A DNA stretch of 64,000 nucleotides from Burkholderiales bacterium. GTDB taxonomy: Bacteria > Pseudomonadota > Gammaproteobacteria > Burkholderiales > Burkholderiaceae_E. The position numbers and the translations under genes are program-made. Location of the stretch: NCBI GenBank assembly GCA_017307915.1, contig JAFKGG010000363.1, positions 648 through 64,647 of the forward strand, read 5' to 3'. Below the pieces are notes generated by a model. The model made no database searches, was not told the DNA's origin, and saw only the letters and a list, made by a program, of their open reading frames with translations. Of this stretch, positions 34,367 through 42,667 are shown in pieces (position 1 is the stretch's first letter; every line of letters begins with the position of its first letter).

Positions 34367-35208
34367 CACGCCGCCTTGGCCTGCTGGTAGGCGGCGTGCA
34401 GCTTGGCGAACACCGGTCCGGGCTTGCCCGTGCCGACCGGCCGGCCGTCGATGCGGGTGATCGGCAGCACTTCCTTGGTCGCCGAAGTGAGCAGCAATTC
34501 GTCGGCCGCCAGCACTTCTTCGCGCAATACGCGGCGCAACTGCAGCTCGACGCCGGCGCGCTCGCACAGCTCGGCCATCAGGCCATAGCGGATGCCCTCG
34601 AGCACCAGATTGTCTTTCGGCGAGCCGAACAGCCGGCCGCTGCGCACCACCCAGATGTTGCTGGCCGAACCTTCGGTCAGGAAGCCATCGCGGAACATCA
34701 CGCATTCGGCCGCGCCGGCCTGCACGGCCGCCTGGCGCGCAAGCACGTTGCCCAGCAGCGAGGTCGATTTGATGTCGCAATGCAGCCAGCGTTCGTCGGG
34801 CAGCGTCACCACCGAAATGCCGTTCTCGATCTGCGCGGCCGGCGGCGGCACCAGTTCGCTCACCATCGCGAACACGGTGGGCGTCACGTTCTGCGGGAAC
34901 GCGTGATCGCGGCGCGCCACGCCACGCGTCACCTGCATGTAGACGAACTGGTTGGCCCAATCATGGCGCGCAACCAGTTGGTGCACCAGGTCGGTCCACT
35001 GCTCGTCGCCGAGCGGATTGTCGATGCCGATCGCCGCCAGGCTGCGCTTCAGGCGAGTCAGGTGCTGCGCCCAGCGAAATGGCCGCCCGCCATACACCGG
35101 CACCACTTCATAGATGCCGTCGCCGAAGATGAAGCCGCGGTCGAGCACCGGTACGCGCGCCTCTTCGATCGGAAGGAACTCGCCGTTCAGGCAAACCGTC
35201 TGGGTCAT
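34366..35208 (-). CDS. class IV aminotransferase, probable D-amino-acid transaminase
   Basis: 280 residues from MTQTVCLNGEFLP. PLP fold-type IV: VLDRGFIFGDGIYEVVPVYGGRPF, the lysine-bearing KSTSLLGNVLARQAA, ECVMFRDGFLTEGSASNIWVV and LLTSATKEVLPIT. It makes D-glutamate/D-alanine from keto acids, for cell-wall synthesis. Gene order carboxypeptidase-transaminase-DUF493 matches other Burkholderiales. A branched-chain or aminodeoxychorismate activity is less likely given the context. Confidence 0.85.
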   Translation of the reverse strand: MTQTVCLNGEFLPIEEARVPVLDRGFIFGDGIYEVVPVYGGRPFRWAQHLTRLKRSLAAIGIDNPLGDEQWTDLVHQLVARHDWANQFVYMQVTRGVARRDHAFPQNVTPTVFAMVSELVPPPAAQIENGISVVTLPDERWLHCDIKSTSLLGNVLARQAAVQAGAAECVMFRDGFLTEGSASNIWVVRSGRLFGSPKDNLVLEGIRYGLMAELCERAGVELQLRRVLREEVLAADELLLTSATKEVLPITRIDGRPVGTGKPGPVFAKLHAAYQQAKAA

Positions 35209-35244
35209 CTGCTGCCTCGGGTCGAAACGGTGAAAGGGCAATGC

Positions 35245-36393
35245 TTATTTGGCGAACATCAGGCGCACGCTGTCCCAGGTGCGGCCGATCCAGCCGGCGG
35301 GTTCGATCGCCGTGGCCGCCAGCAGCGGTCGTTCAACGATCAAGCGGTCGTCGAGCTTCACGCGCAGCGTGCCGATGCGCTGGCCCTGCGCGATCGGCGC
35401 CACCAGCGGCTGCACGCGCTCGATTTCGGCCTTCACTTTATCAGCCTGGCCGCGCGGCACGGTGACCAGCACTTCGCCGTCGAAGCCGCCGGCCACGGTG
35501 TTGGCCTTACCCTTCCAGACTTCGTAGTTGCCGGCGGGCTGGTCTTTGGCATACAGACGCACCGAGTCGAAATTCTGGAAGCCGTAATTGAGCAGCTTCT
35601 GCGATTCGATCGCGCGGCTCGTTTCCGAAGTGGTGCCCAGCACCACCGAGATCAGCCGCCGCGAGAAGCCGGCGCCGGGCTGTTCGCGCCGCGCCGACGC
35701 GATCAGGCAATAGCCGGCGGCTTCGGTGTGGCCGGTCTTCAGGCCGTCGACCGAGGGATCGATGGCCAGCAAGCGGTTGCGGTTGGGCTGCTTGATGTTG
35801 TTGTAGCTGTACTCGCGCTTCGAATACAGCGGATAGAACTGCGGATGATCGATGATCAGCCGCATCGCCAGCAGCGACAGATCCTGCGCCGTGGTGTAGT
35901 GCTGCGGGTCGGGCAGGCCGGTGGAGTTGCGGAACTGCGTGCTGCGCATGCCCAGGCGCTGCGCCTCGGCGTTCATCTGCTGCGCGAAAGCGTCTTCGGT
36001 GCCGGCCACTGCCTCGGCCAGCACGATCGAGGCGTCGTTGCCCGATTGCACGATCATGCCGTTGACCAGCTCTTCGACCGTGGCCGGCTTGGCCGGATCG
36101 ACGAACATGCGCGAGCCAATCGCCTTGTAAGCCGCCGTCGACACCATCGGCCGCTGTTCCAGGCCCAGGCGCTTTTCTTCCAGCGCCTTGAACACCAGGT
36201 GAGCAGTCATCAATTTCGTCAGCGAAGCCGGCTCGACCTTCATGTCGGGTTCGTGCGAGGCCAGAATCTGGCCGGTGGTGGCGTCGAGCAGCAGCCAGGA
36301 ACGGGCAGCGATGCTGGGCGGGGCGATCTGCGCCGCGACCGGCGCGGCGGCGACAAAGGCGAACGCGAAAGCGGCGAACAGGCGTCGAATCAT
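35245..36393 (-). CDS. dacC: serine-type D-Ala-D-Ala carboxypeptidase (PBP5/6-like)
   Basis: 382 residues. Signal peptide MIRRLFAAFAFAFVAAAPVAAQ; active-site motifs Ser57-Leu-Thr-Lys60 (ASLTK), SGN in QSGNDASI, and KTG in GLKTGHTEAAGY. A PBP5-type C-terminal domain follows, ending in a short amphipathic helix (IGRTWDSVRLMFAK) for membrane attachment. It trims the terminal D-Ala from peptidoglycan stem peptides in the periplasm. First gene of the carboxypeptidase-transaminase-DUF493 operon. Confidence 0.95.
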   Translation of the reverse strand: MIRRLFAAFAFAFVAAAPVAAQIAPPSIAARSWLLLDATTGQILASHEPDMKVEPASLTKLMTAHLVFKALEEKRLGLEQRPMVSTAAYKAIGSRMFVDPAKPATVEELVNGMIVQSGNDASIVLAEAVAGTEDAFAQQMNAEAQRLGMRSTQFRNSTGLPDPQHYTTAQDLSLLAMRLIIDHPQFYPLYSKREYSYNNIKQPNRNRLLAIDPSVDGLKTGHTEAAGYCLIASARREQPGAGFSRRLISVVLGTTSETSRAIESQKLLNYGFQNFDSVRLYAKDQPAGNYEVWKGKANTVAGGFDGEVLVTVPRGQADKVKAEIERVQPLVAPIAQGQRIGTLRVKLDDRLIVERPLLAATAIEPAGWIGRTWDSVRLMFAK

Positions 36394-36484
36394 TCGGAAA
36401 GACCTCACGATGGCGGGCCGCCGTTCGATGCGAAGAGCGGCGCCGCGAATGCAGCGGCATGGCCGATGGAGAAGAAGCGCGGAA

Positions 36485-37024
36485 TTATAGGCCGCCATCG
36501 CGGCCGACCGCCCCATCACCATCGGCGCGCTGCGCCTCTTCGAAGAAGGGCCGCACTGCGAGCACCACGCGGCGCGCCGCTTCGCCGCCGCGCCGCGCGA
36601 ACACCACGTCGACCGCTTCGCGCAGTACGCGGCGCAGTACTTCCATGCTGACGCAGTCTTCGATGCGCGCTTCCCAGATCTGGCCGGCGGGGCCGAGTTC
36701 AGCTTCAAGCAGGCCGTGCAGCCGCTGTTTGGCCGCTTCGAGCGCGGCATGCTCGGCGCGCAGCCGGGCGCGGCGTTCGGCTTCCGACAAGGGGTCGGCC
36801 AGGCCGATCGGCTCGATCAGATGCTGGGCTTCGAGTTCGGCCAGGATCGGCTGCAATTCGCCGGGACGCACGATCGGCGGCAGATCGGCCACGCAGCGCT
36901 GTCCGTCGATCACCAGCAGCACGCGCAGCGCGGACTGTGACAGGCTGCGGCCGAGGCGCGCGATCTCCTGTTCGCCTTCGGCAGTGCGCGCGTAGATCAG
37001 CCGCGACTCGCCTTCACTGCTCAT
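36485..37024 (-). CDS. conserved hypothetical protein
   Basis: 179 residues, soluble. The N-terminal half (RTAEGEQEIARLGRSLSQSALRVLLVIDGQRCVADLPPIVRPGELQPILAELEAQHLI) looks like a small winged-helix or PatA-like domain; the middle is a charged helix (LSEAERRARLRAEHAALEAAKQRL); the tail is basic and Arg-rich. I do not recognise a named family. The upstream hydrolase stop overlaps its start codon (ATGA), so it is cotranscribed with a hydrolase and a 2Fe-2S protein. Confidence 0.7.
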   Translation of the reverse strand: MSSEGESRLIYARTAEGEQEIARLGRSLSQSALRVLLVIDGQRCVADLPPIVRPGELQPILAELEAQHLIEPIGLADPLSEAERRARLRAEHAALEAAKQRLHGLLEAELGPAGQIWEARIEDCVSMEVLRRVLREAVDVVFARRGGEAARRVVLAVRPFFEEAQRADGDGAVGRDGGL

Positions 37025-37671
37025 TGTGAGGCGGGGGCACCGAACGCGTCGAGCACGATGCGCTTGAGCAGCGTCAGTTTGCGATGGAAGAAATGGTCGG
37101 CGCCGGGGATCACCACCACCGGCAGTTCCTGCGGGCGCGCCCAGTCGAACACCGCTTGCAGCGGCACGGTGTCGTCGTTTTCGCCATGTATCACCAGCGT
37201 GTCGGCGGGTACCGATTGCAGCGCGAAGCGCGACACGGCGGCGCCGACCAGCACCAGCCGCGTCGCCGGGTGGCCGGCTTCGGACAGGCGCTGCGCGACG
37301 CGCGTCTGCACGAAGCTGCCGAACGAGAAGCCGGCCAGCACCAGGCGCTCACGCGCCGCGATCGGCAGATCAGCCTGCGCCTGGGCGTGTTCGATCAGCG
37401 CCAGCAGGTCGTCGGTTTCGCCCTTGCCTTCGTCGAAGCTGCCGGCCGAATCGCCGACGCCACGGAAATTCGGCCGCCAGACCACGTAGCCCAGCGCCAG
37501 CAGCGCGCGCGCCAGCGTCTGCGCCACTTTGTTGTCTCGGCTGCCGCCGTACAGCGGGTGCGGATGCGCGACGATGGCGATGCCGACCGGCGTGCCGGCG
37601 GGCAGGTCGAGCGCGGTATCGATTACACCGACCGGGCCGGCGATGCGCAACAGGCGCGTGGCCGAATTCAT
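37021..37671 (-). CDS. alpha/beta hydrolase
   Basis: 216 residues from MNSATRLLRI. Dienelactone-hydrolase-like small alpha/beta fold: IVAHPHPLYGGSRDNKV, YVVWRPNFRGVGDSAGSFDEGKGE, nucleophile elbow GFSFGSF (Ser), LVIHGENDDTVP (acid) and GADHFFHRKL (His). This group is widespread beside the thioredoxin-like ferredoxin seen here, and substrate is unknown. Overlaps both neighbours by 4 nt. Confidence 0.9.
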   Translation of the reverse strand: MNSATRLLRIAGPVGVIDTALDLPAGTPVGIAIVAHPHPLYGGSRDNKVAQTLARALLALGYVVWRPNFRGVGDSAGSFDEGKGETDDLLALIEHAQAQADLPIAARERLVLAGFSFGSFVQTRVAQRLSEAGHPATRLVLVGAAVSRFALQSVPADTLVIHGENDDTVPLQAVFDWARPQELPVVVIPGADHFFHRKLTLLKRIVLDAFGAPASQ

Positions 37672-37976
37672 TCGAGCCGCAGCCGCGCCACGGGTTCGCC
37701 GCGCAGCAGGTGCGATTCGACGATCTCGTCGATGTCGTTCTTGTCGACGAAGGTGTACCAGACGGCCTCGGGGTAGACCACCGCCACCGGCCCTTCGTCG
37801 CACCGATCCAGGCAGCCGGCCTTGTTCACGCGCACCTTGCCGGGACCGGCCAGCCCCAGCGCCTTGACGCGCTTCTTGGCATGGGCCTGCAGATCTTCGG
37901 CGTCGAACTGCGCACAGCAGCGCTTGCCGTCGCGCTTGTTCAGACAGAAGAAGATGTGGCGCTGATAGAAGCTCAT
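37668..37976 (-). CDS. thioredoxin-like 2Fe-2S ferredoxin
   Basis: 102 residues. Cys11 and Cys20/21 (FFCLNKRDGKRCC) with Cys55 and Cys59 (AGCLDRCDEGP) give the cluster ligands of the NuoE-like, thioredoxin-fold ferredoxins. The rest (VVYPEAVWYTFVDKNDIDEIVESHL) matches the family end. Small soluble electron carrier of unknown partner, coupled to the alpha/beta hydrolase gene. Confidence 0.92.
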   Translation of the reverse strand: MSFYQRHIFFCLNKRDGKRCCAQFDAEDLQAHAKKRVKALGLAGPGKVRVNKAGCLDRCDEGPVAVVYPEAVWYTFVDKNDIDEIVESHLLRGEPVARLRLE

Positions 37977-37986
37977 AGTGCAAGGA

Positions 37987-39150
37987 TTATAGGCCGCCGG
38001 GCCGCCGCGTTGCAGGGCGGCGGGTGCCGTGCAGCCGCCAGCCGCACCAGGCCAGCGCGGCGAACGGCCAGATCGTCGCCATGCCGCGCAGCAGGCCGTG
38101 GAAGTTGACCCACATGCCCTGGTTCCAGCCGGCGCGCATCGACAGATAGTAGGCGTTGGGCGAGGCCAGGTTGTACAGCGCGGTGGCCGCCACGATTGCC
38201 GCGATCGTCAGCCACAGCCGCGTGCGGCGGGTGGTCCAGCCGACCAGCGCGAGCGCGATCACGCCGGCCACCAGGCCGCCCTGCGCGCCGGCGCTGAGCC
38301 AGGCCAGCGCCTTGTCCTGGCCGAGCAGGCCGGCCGAGGCGGCCGTCTTGATCAGCATCGCGGCCGCGATTGGCAGCGCCACCGGCCAGACCGGGCCGCG
38401 CAACTGCGGTTGCAGCAGTTCGCGGCCGAGCAGGCCGATCGCCAGCACCGTCAGTGATACCGAAGCGGCTTCGGCGAACGGTTCATAGGCGTGCGGCAGC
38501 CGCAGCGCCGCCAGCCAGTCGTTGCCGGGGCCGGGCAGCGCCGGCCAGGTGGCCAGCAGGTCGCCGGTTGCGAACACCATCGGCTGCGGATAGAGCTGCG
38601 CCAGCAGCCAGGCCGACAGCAGCAGCAGGCCGGGGGTGGCGTTCGGTGCCAGCGGCGCTGCATCGCGCAGCGCCTGCGGCCAGCGCTCGATGCGGCGGCG
38701 TCCGAGCAGCACGGCCAGCAGCGCGCCCGCCGCGCCGCCGGCGCCGTTGGCGATCAGGTCGAGCCACGACGGCACGCGTTCGGGCAGCAGCACTTGCAGG
38801 CATTCCAGCGTCAGCGACAGCAAGGCCGCGCCCAGCGTGGCCAGCACGGCGGCGAGCGGCATCGACGTGTGCAGCCGGCGCGCCAGCCAGGTGGTGAGCA
38901 GCAGCCCGATCGGCAGATAGCCGATGACGTTGAGCGTGACGTCGGTGCGCGTCCACCAGCGCGGCCACGGATCGGTCAGGAAGCCGAACATCCAGGGGCC
39001 TGGCGTGCGCCAGCCGGTCAACGGATAGAGCGTGGCGTAGATGATCGCGGCGACGTAGGCCGCCAGCCACCAGCCGGCGCCCGCCGTCGTCGTCGGGGCG
39101 GGGCGGGAATCCGGAGCGGAGGCAGAGGCGCGCGTTGGCATTGGAGCCAT
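37987..39150 (-). CDS. VanZ-family integral membrane protein
   Basis: 387 residues with about ten hydrophobic segments. The N-terminal VanZ module shows IIYATLYPLTGWR, LNVIGYLPIGLLL and LECLQVLLPERVPSWLDLIANGAGGAAGALL, the Glu-containing signature. The remaining segments form an additional membrane domain. Function of VanZ-like proteins outside teicoplanin resistance is unknown. It is 10 nt upstream-adjacent to the ferredoxin gene on the same strand. Confidence 0.85.
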   Translation of the reverse strand: MAPMPTRASASAPDSRPAPTTTAGAGWWLAAYVAAIIYATLYPLTGWRTPGPWMFGFLTDPWPRWWTRTDVTLNVIGYLPIGLLLTTWLARRLHTSMPLAAVLATLGAALLSLTLECLQVLLPERVPSWLDLIANGAGGAAGALLAVLLGRRRIERWPQALRDAAPLAPNATPGLLLLSAWLLAQLYPQPMVFATGDLLATWPALPGPGNDWLAALRLPHAYEPFAEAASVSLTVLAIGLLGRELLQPQLRGPVWPVALPIAAAMLIKTAASAGLLGQDKALAWLSAGAQGGLVAGVIALALVGWTTRRTRLWLTIAAIVAATALYNLASPNAYYLSMRAGWNQGMWVNFHGLLRGMATIWPFAALAWCGWRLHGTRRPATRRPGGL

Positions 39151-39256
39151 AGCTTACCGCCAGGACATGCGTAGCGGCCCGGTTCCGGTCTGCCGATGAG
39201 CGGGCGCTGCACTCGTGCCCTAGCAGGCCCCCTGCTCGGGCTATGATTCGACCGTC

Positions 39257-40063
39257 ATGACGATCCTCGATGCCGCCCGAATTCACGCGCTGGCCGCCTG
39301 CGACGAATTGAGCGTCGAAGCGCTCGATTCGGTCGGCTCGACCAACGAATCGCTGATGAACGCGCCGTTTGGCGCCGCGCCGCGCGGCCCGCGCTTGCTG
39401 GCTGCCGCCGCGCAGACGGCCGGCCACGGCCGACGCGGCCGCGGCTGGGTCACCGAGCCCGGCCGCGCGGTGGCGTTTTCGATCGCGTTCGAGCGCAGCG
39501 TCGTCACGCAGCCGCCGCCGGCGGCGCTGTCGATCGCGGTGGGCGTGGCGGCGGCGCGTGCGCTCGAACCACTGGCGCCTGACGTGCAGTTGAAGTGGCC
39601 CAATGATCTGCAGCGTGCGCGGCGCAAGCTCGGCGGCATTCTGGTCGAGAGCCGGCGCATCGCGCCCGGCGAGGCAGCGCTGGAGCGCGTGGTGGTCGGT
39701 ATCGGCTTGAATCTGCTGGCGCCGCGCGCCGCGGCGGCCGTCGCGCAGCCGGCCTGCGGCCTGTTCGATGCCGAGCCCTTGCCCGAGTTCGCTGCCGAGT
39801 CGGTGATCGGCCTGCTGGCCGCGGCCATCGTGCCGGCGGTGGCGCAGTTCATGGAGCGGGGCTTGGCGCCGTTTCTCGATGACTGGCGCCGCTTCGATGC
39901 GCTCGAAGGCGAAGCGGTGGCTCTGATAGATGGCGAGCGAACCGTGGCGACCGGCCGCGCCGCCGGCCTCGATGCCAGCGGTGGGCTGCGCTTCGAAAGC
40001 GCCGACGGCATGCGCGTGGTGAGCAGCGGCGAAGTGTCGCTGCGCCGCATCGGCACGGCATAG
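39257..40063 (+). CDS. birA: biotin--[acetyl-CoA-carboxylase] ligase BirA, no repressor domain
   Basis: 268 residues. Catalytic motifs GHGRRGRGW (biotinyl-AMP loop), KWPNDL and KLGGILVESR are present, followed by the small C-terminal SH3-like domain (GEAVALIDGERTVATGRAAGL). The N-terminal helix-turn-helix of E. coli BirA is absent, so it is a pure ligase (class I). A TATGAT -10-like box is at 39242-39247. In many Burkholderiales coaX follows birA; here a SPOR-domain gene comes directly after. Confidence 0.93.
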   Translation: MTILDAARIHALAACDELSVEALDSVGSTNESLMNAPFGAAPRGPRLLAAAAQTAGHGRRGRGWVTEPGRAVAFSIAFERSVVTQPPPAALSIAVGVAAARALEPLAPDVQLKWPNDLQRARRKLGGILVESRRIAPGEAALERVVVGIGLNLLAPRAAAAVAQPACGLFDAEPLPEFAAESVIGLLAAAIVPAVAQFMERGLAPFLDDWRRFDALEGEAVALIDGERTVATGRAAGLDASGGLRFESADGMRVVSSGEVSLRRIGTA

Positions 40064-40071
40064 GGCAAGGC

Positions 40072-40887
40072 ATGCGCCGACTGATCGTTCTGCTCGTATT
40101 CGCCAATCTGCTGCTGTTCGCCTGGGGGCGCGGCTGGTTTGCCGCATGGCTGCCGGCCGAGCGCGAGCCGCAGCTGCTTCGCGAGCAGATCAATGCCGAA
40201 CGCGTGCGCGTGCTGCGGGTCGAACCGGTCACCTTGCCGGGCGCCGAGGGCGCAGCGGCCGGTGAGGCGGGGGCGGCCGCAGACCTGGGCCAGCCGGCGG
40301 CCGGGGCGGCGGGGGCGGGCAATGCCGCGGGTTCTGCTGCTGCAGGCGCCGCCGCCGGCACGCCCACTGGCGCCACGAGCTCCAGCGGCGCCACCGCAGC
40401 CGCCGGCAGCGACGCCCGCAATGCCGCCGGCGTCTGCCTGATGTTTGCCGCGCTCGACGAAGAGCGCGCGCGCCGGCTGCGCGAAGCGCTGGAAAGCGCC
40501 GGTGCCGCCGTCAGCGCGCAGCGCAGCGAACAGGGCGGCAGCTACCTCGTCTACGTGCAGCCGGCCGAGTCGATGGCCGATGCGCAGCGCCGGCTGGCCG
40601 ACCTGCGTCGCGTCGGCCTGACCGACATGTTCCTGATGCAGGACGGTCCGTTCCGGCTCGGCATTTCGCTCGGGCTGTTCCGCACCGAAGAGGCGGCGCG
40701 CACGCTGGTGTCGCGCGTCGCCGAGCTGGGCGTGCCGGGCGTGCGGATTGCCGCGCGTCCGCCATTGACGGTGCGCGTGCGCTTGCAGGCGCGCTGGCCC
40801 GACGCCCGCGGCGCAGCGGCCGCGACGGCGCTGGCCGCGCAGTTCGATGCGCCGGCGCGCGATTGCGCTGCCGTGCAGCCCGGCTGA
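40072..40887 (+). CDS. SPOR-domain membrane-anchored protein
   Basis: 271 residues. One N-terminal transmembrane anchor (LIVLLVFANLLLFAWGRGWF), then a low-complexity Ala/Gly linker (about 60-120), then a SPOR-like domain (about 120-200: CLMFAALDEERARRLREALESAGAAVSAQRSEQGGSYLVYVQP, FRLGISLGLFRTEEAARTLVSRVAELG). SPOR domains bind denuded septal glycan, so a division-site role is plausible. Starts 8 nt after birA. Confidence 0.8.
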   Translation: MRRLIVLLVFANLLLFAWGRGWFAAWLPAEREPQLLREQINAERVRVLRVEPVTLPGAEGAAAGEAGAAADLGQPAAGAAGAGNAAGSAAAGAAAGTPTGATSSSGATAAAGSDARNAAGVCLMFAALDEERARRLREALESAGAAVSAQRSEQGGSYLVYVQPAESMADAQRRLADLRRVGLTDMFLMQDGPFRLGISLGLFRTEEAARTLVSRVAELGVPGVRIAARPPLTVRVRLQARWPDARGAAAATALAAQFDAPARDCAAVQPG

Positions 40888-40948
40888 ACCGCGCTGCCGC
40901 GGCCGCTATCGTTCGCCCGCGATGGGTCCGTCGTCCACGAGGTCTCCC

Positions 40949-41362
40949 ATGCACGTCTTCACCTACGGTTCGCTGATGTTCGATCCGGTCTGGGCGCACG
41001 TCGTGCGCGGCCGCTATGCCAGCCGCGCCGGCGAGATCAGCGGCTTTCGCCGCTATGCGGTGCGCGACGTCACCTATCCGGGCGTCGTCGAGCGGGCTGG
41101 CGCGCAGGTCGCCGGCCGCCTGTATCTGGACGTGGACGACGAGGATCTGCAACGGCTCGATCGTTTCGAGGGTGCGCAGTATCGGCGCATCGTCGTCGAC
41201 GTGGCAACGCGCGGCAGCGACGGGCAGCCCGAGCGGCTGCCGGCCGGCCTGTATCTGTTCCTGCCTACCGAGCGGCTGCTCGATGGCGATTGGGATCCGC
41301 AGCGCTTCGAGCGCGAAGACATGGGGCGCTTCCTGGTGCGCCATGGGGCCGGAGCGGATTGA
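40949..41362 (+). CDS. gamma-glutamylcyclotransferase-like (AIG2/GGCT fold) protein
   Basis: 137 residues from MHVFTYGSLMFDP. The YGSLM motif at the N-terminus is the substrate loop, RLYLDVDDEDLQRLDRFEG carries the catalytic Glu, and Y-R-R-I-V-V-D-V follows. These enzymes release 5-oxoproline from gamma-glutamyl amines or peptides. It follows the SPOR gene by 61 bp. Confidence 0.88.
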   Translation: MHVFTYGSLMFDPVWAHVVRGRYASRAGEISGFRRYAVRDVTYPGVVERAGAQVAGRLYLDVDDEDLQRLDRFEGAQYRRIVVDVATRGSDGQPERLPAGLYLFLPTERLLDGDWDPQRFEREDMGRFLVRHGAGAD

Positions 41363-41415
41363 CGCACGCGGCGCCGATCCGCTCCTGCATGCTTCAATGG
41401 ATGTCGTCTTTGCCT

Positions 41416-42615
41416 TCAGTCGCCGGCAGGCAGGTCGACGCGGATGGCATCGTACCCATAGATCCAGTCATAGCGGTCGTCGATTTTTCCTCGCTCCCAT
41501 TCGCGGTCGATGTGGGCGACCGCCGTGGCCGGATCCGCGAGCTGGGGCGCGTGCACGCGCCCGACCTGCTCGGCCGAGCTGCGCACGATCCGCGACGTGC
41601 GCTCGCGGCGAGCGCGTTCGTAGGAAAGCAGCGCCGCCTCGGGGCTCGCGCCCGGCTGCGACAGGCATCGGGCCAGCACAAAAGCATCCTCGATCGCCAT
41701 GTTTGCGCCCTGACTGAGAAACGGCAGCGTCGAGTGGCAGGCATCGCCCAGCAACGTCACGCGGCCGACGCTCCACCGTTCGAGCGGCTGGCGTACGATC
41801 AGCGCCCACTTGTAGGGAATGAGGATCGCCTCGACCATCTGGCGCACGTCTGCGTGCCAGCCCTGGAAATCGCGCAGGCATTCCTCCACGGTGCCCTGCG
41901 CGTTCCAGGATTCGACGCGCCAATCGTCGCGATCGACCATGCCGATGAAGTTCAGCAGCGCGCCCTTGCGCACCGGATAAGTCACGATGTGTGCGACCGG
42001 GCCGAGCCACATGCCGCCCCCGGCGCGATCGATGCTCTGCGGCAGCCGCTCGGCCGGTATCAGGCCGCGCCACGCGATGCAGCCGGTGAATTCGGCGCGA
42101 TCAGCGCCGAACAGCTGCTGGCGGATCGGGGAGTGCACGCCATCGGCGCCGACGACCACGTCGGCCGTCGCCGTCGACCCGTCGGCGAATCGAATGTCCA
42201 CCGAATCGGAACGTGCCACCAGGTCGACGCACTTGCGGCCCAGATGCAGCACCTCGGGCGCGGCCTGTACCACGGCCTGGCGAAGCAGGTCGTGCAGGTC
42301 TGCCCGATGGAAGGTGAGATAGGGCGCACCGTAGCGTTCCACGGCGGCGTCACCGAGCTGCATGAATTCTCTCGTCTCACCCGTGTTCCACAGATGAATG
42401 CGCTTGCCGCGCGTGCGGGTGCCGACGCGATCGATCTCCGCCGACAAACCCAGCGCCTGAAGAACGCGAGCCCCGTTCGGCGTGATCTGCACGCCGGCCC
42501 CGACCTCGGTGAGCTCCTGGGCCTGCTCGTAGACATCCACCGGGATACCGCGCCGGATCAAGGCCAGAGCAGCCGCCAAGCCGCCGATTCCGCCGCCTAC
42601 TATCGCCACTCGCAT
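41416..42615 (-). CDS. FAD-dependent aromatic-ring hydroxylase
   Basis: 399 residues, class A flavoprotein monooxygenase. Rossmann FAD motif VAIVGGGIGGLAAALALIRRG, DG motif VVVGADGVHSPIRQQ, and second FAD motif RVTLLGDACHSTLPFLSQGANMAIEDAFVLARCL. The end DWIYGYDAIRVDLP is of the salicylate-hydroxylase / 6-hydroxynicotinate 3-monooxygenase style. It hydroxylates an aromatic acid with NAD(P)H and O2. Last gene of the leftward operon of the MarR locus; in a pathway that ends in homogentisate it would be the ring hydroxylase that makes the para-diol (inference). Confidence 0.85.
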   Translation of the reverse strand: MRVAIVGGGIGGLAAALALIRRGIPVDVYEQAQELTEVGAGVQITPNGARVLQALGLSAEIDRVGTRTRGKRIHLWNTGETREFMQLGDAAVERYGAPYLTFHRADLHDLLRQAVVQAAPEVLHLGRKCVDLVARSDSVDIRFADGSTATADVVVGADGVHSPIRQQLFGADRAEFTGCIAWRGLIPAERLPQSIDRAGGGMWLGPVAHIVTYPVRKGALLNFIGMVDRDDWRVESWNAQGTVEECLRDFQGWHADVRQMVEAILIPYKWALIVRQPLERWSVGRVTLLGDACHSTLPFLSQGANMAIEDAFVLARCLSQPGASPEAALLSYERARRERTSRIVRSSAEQVGRVHAPQLADPATAVAHIDREWERGKIDDRYDWIYGYDAIRVDLPAGD

Positions 42616-42667
42616 CGTCCGTCTCCCATTTTCCGGTGCATGTATCGATGCCGCAATCGTCGATCCG

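Noticed and set aside
34291..36651. 786-codon plus-strand ORF
   Set aside because: Runs antisense across the transaminase and carboxypeptidase, both of which are unambiguous; shadow frame.
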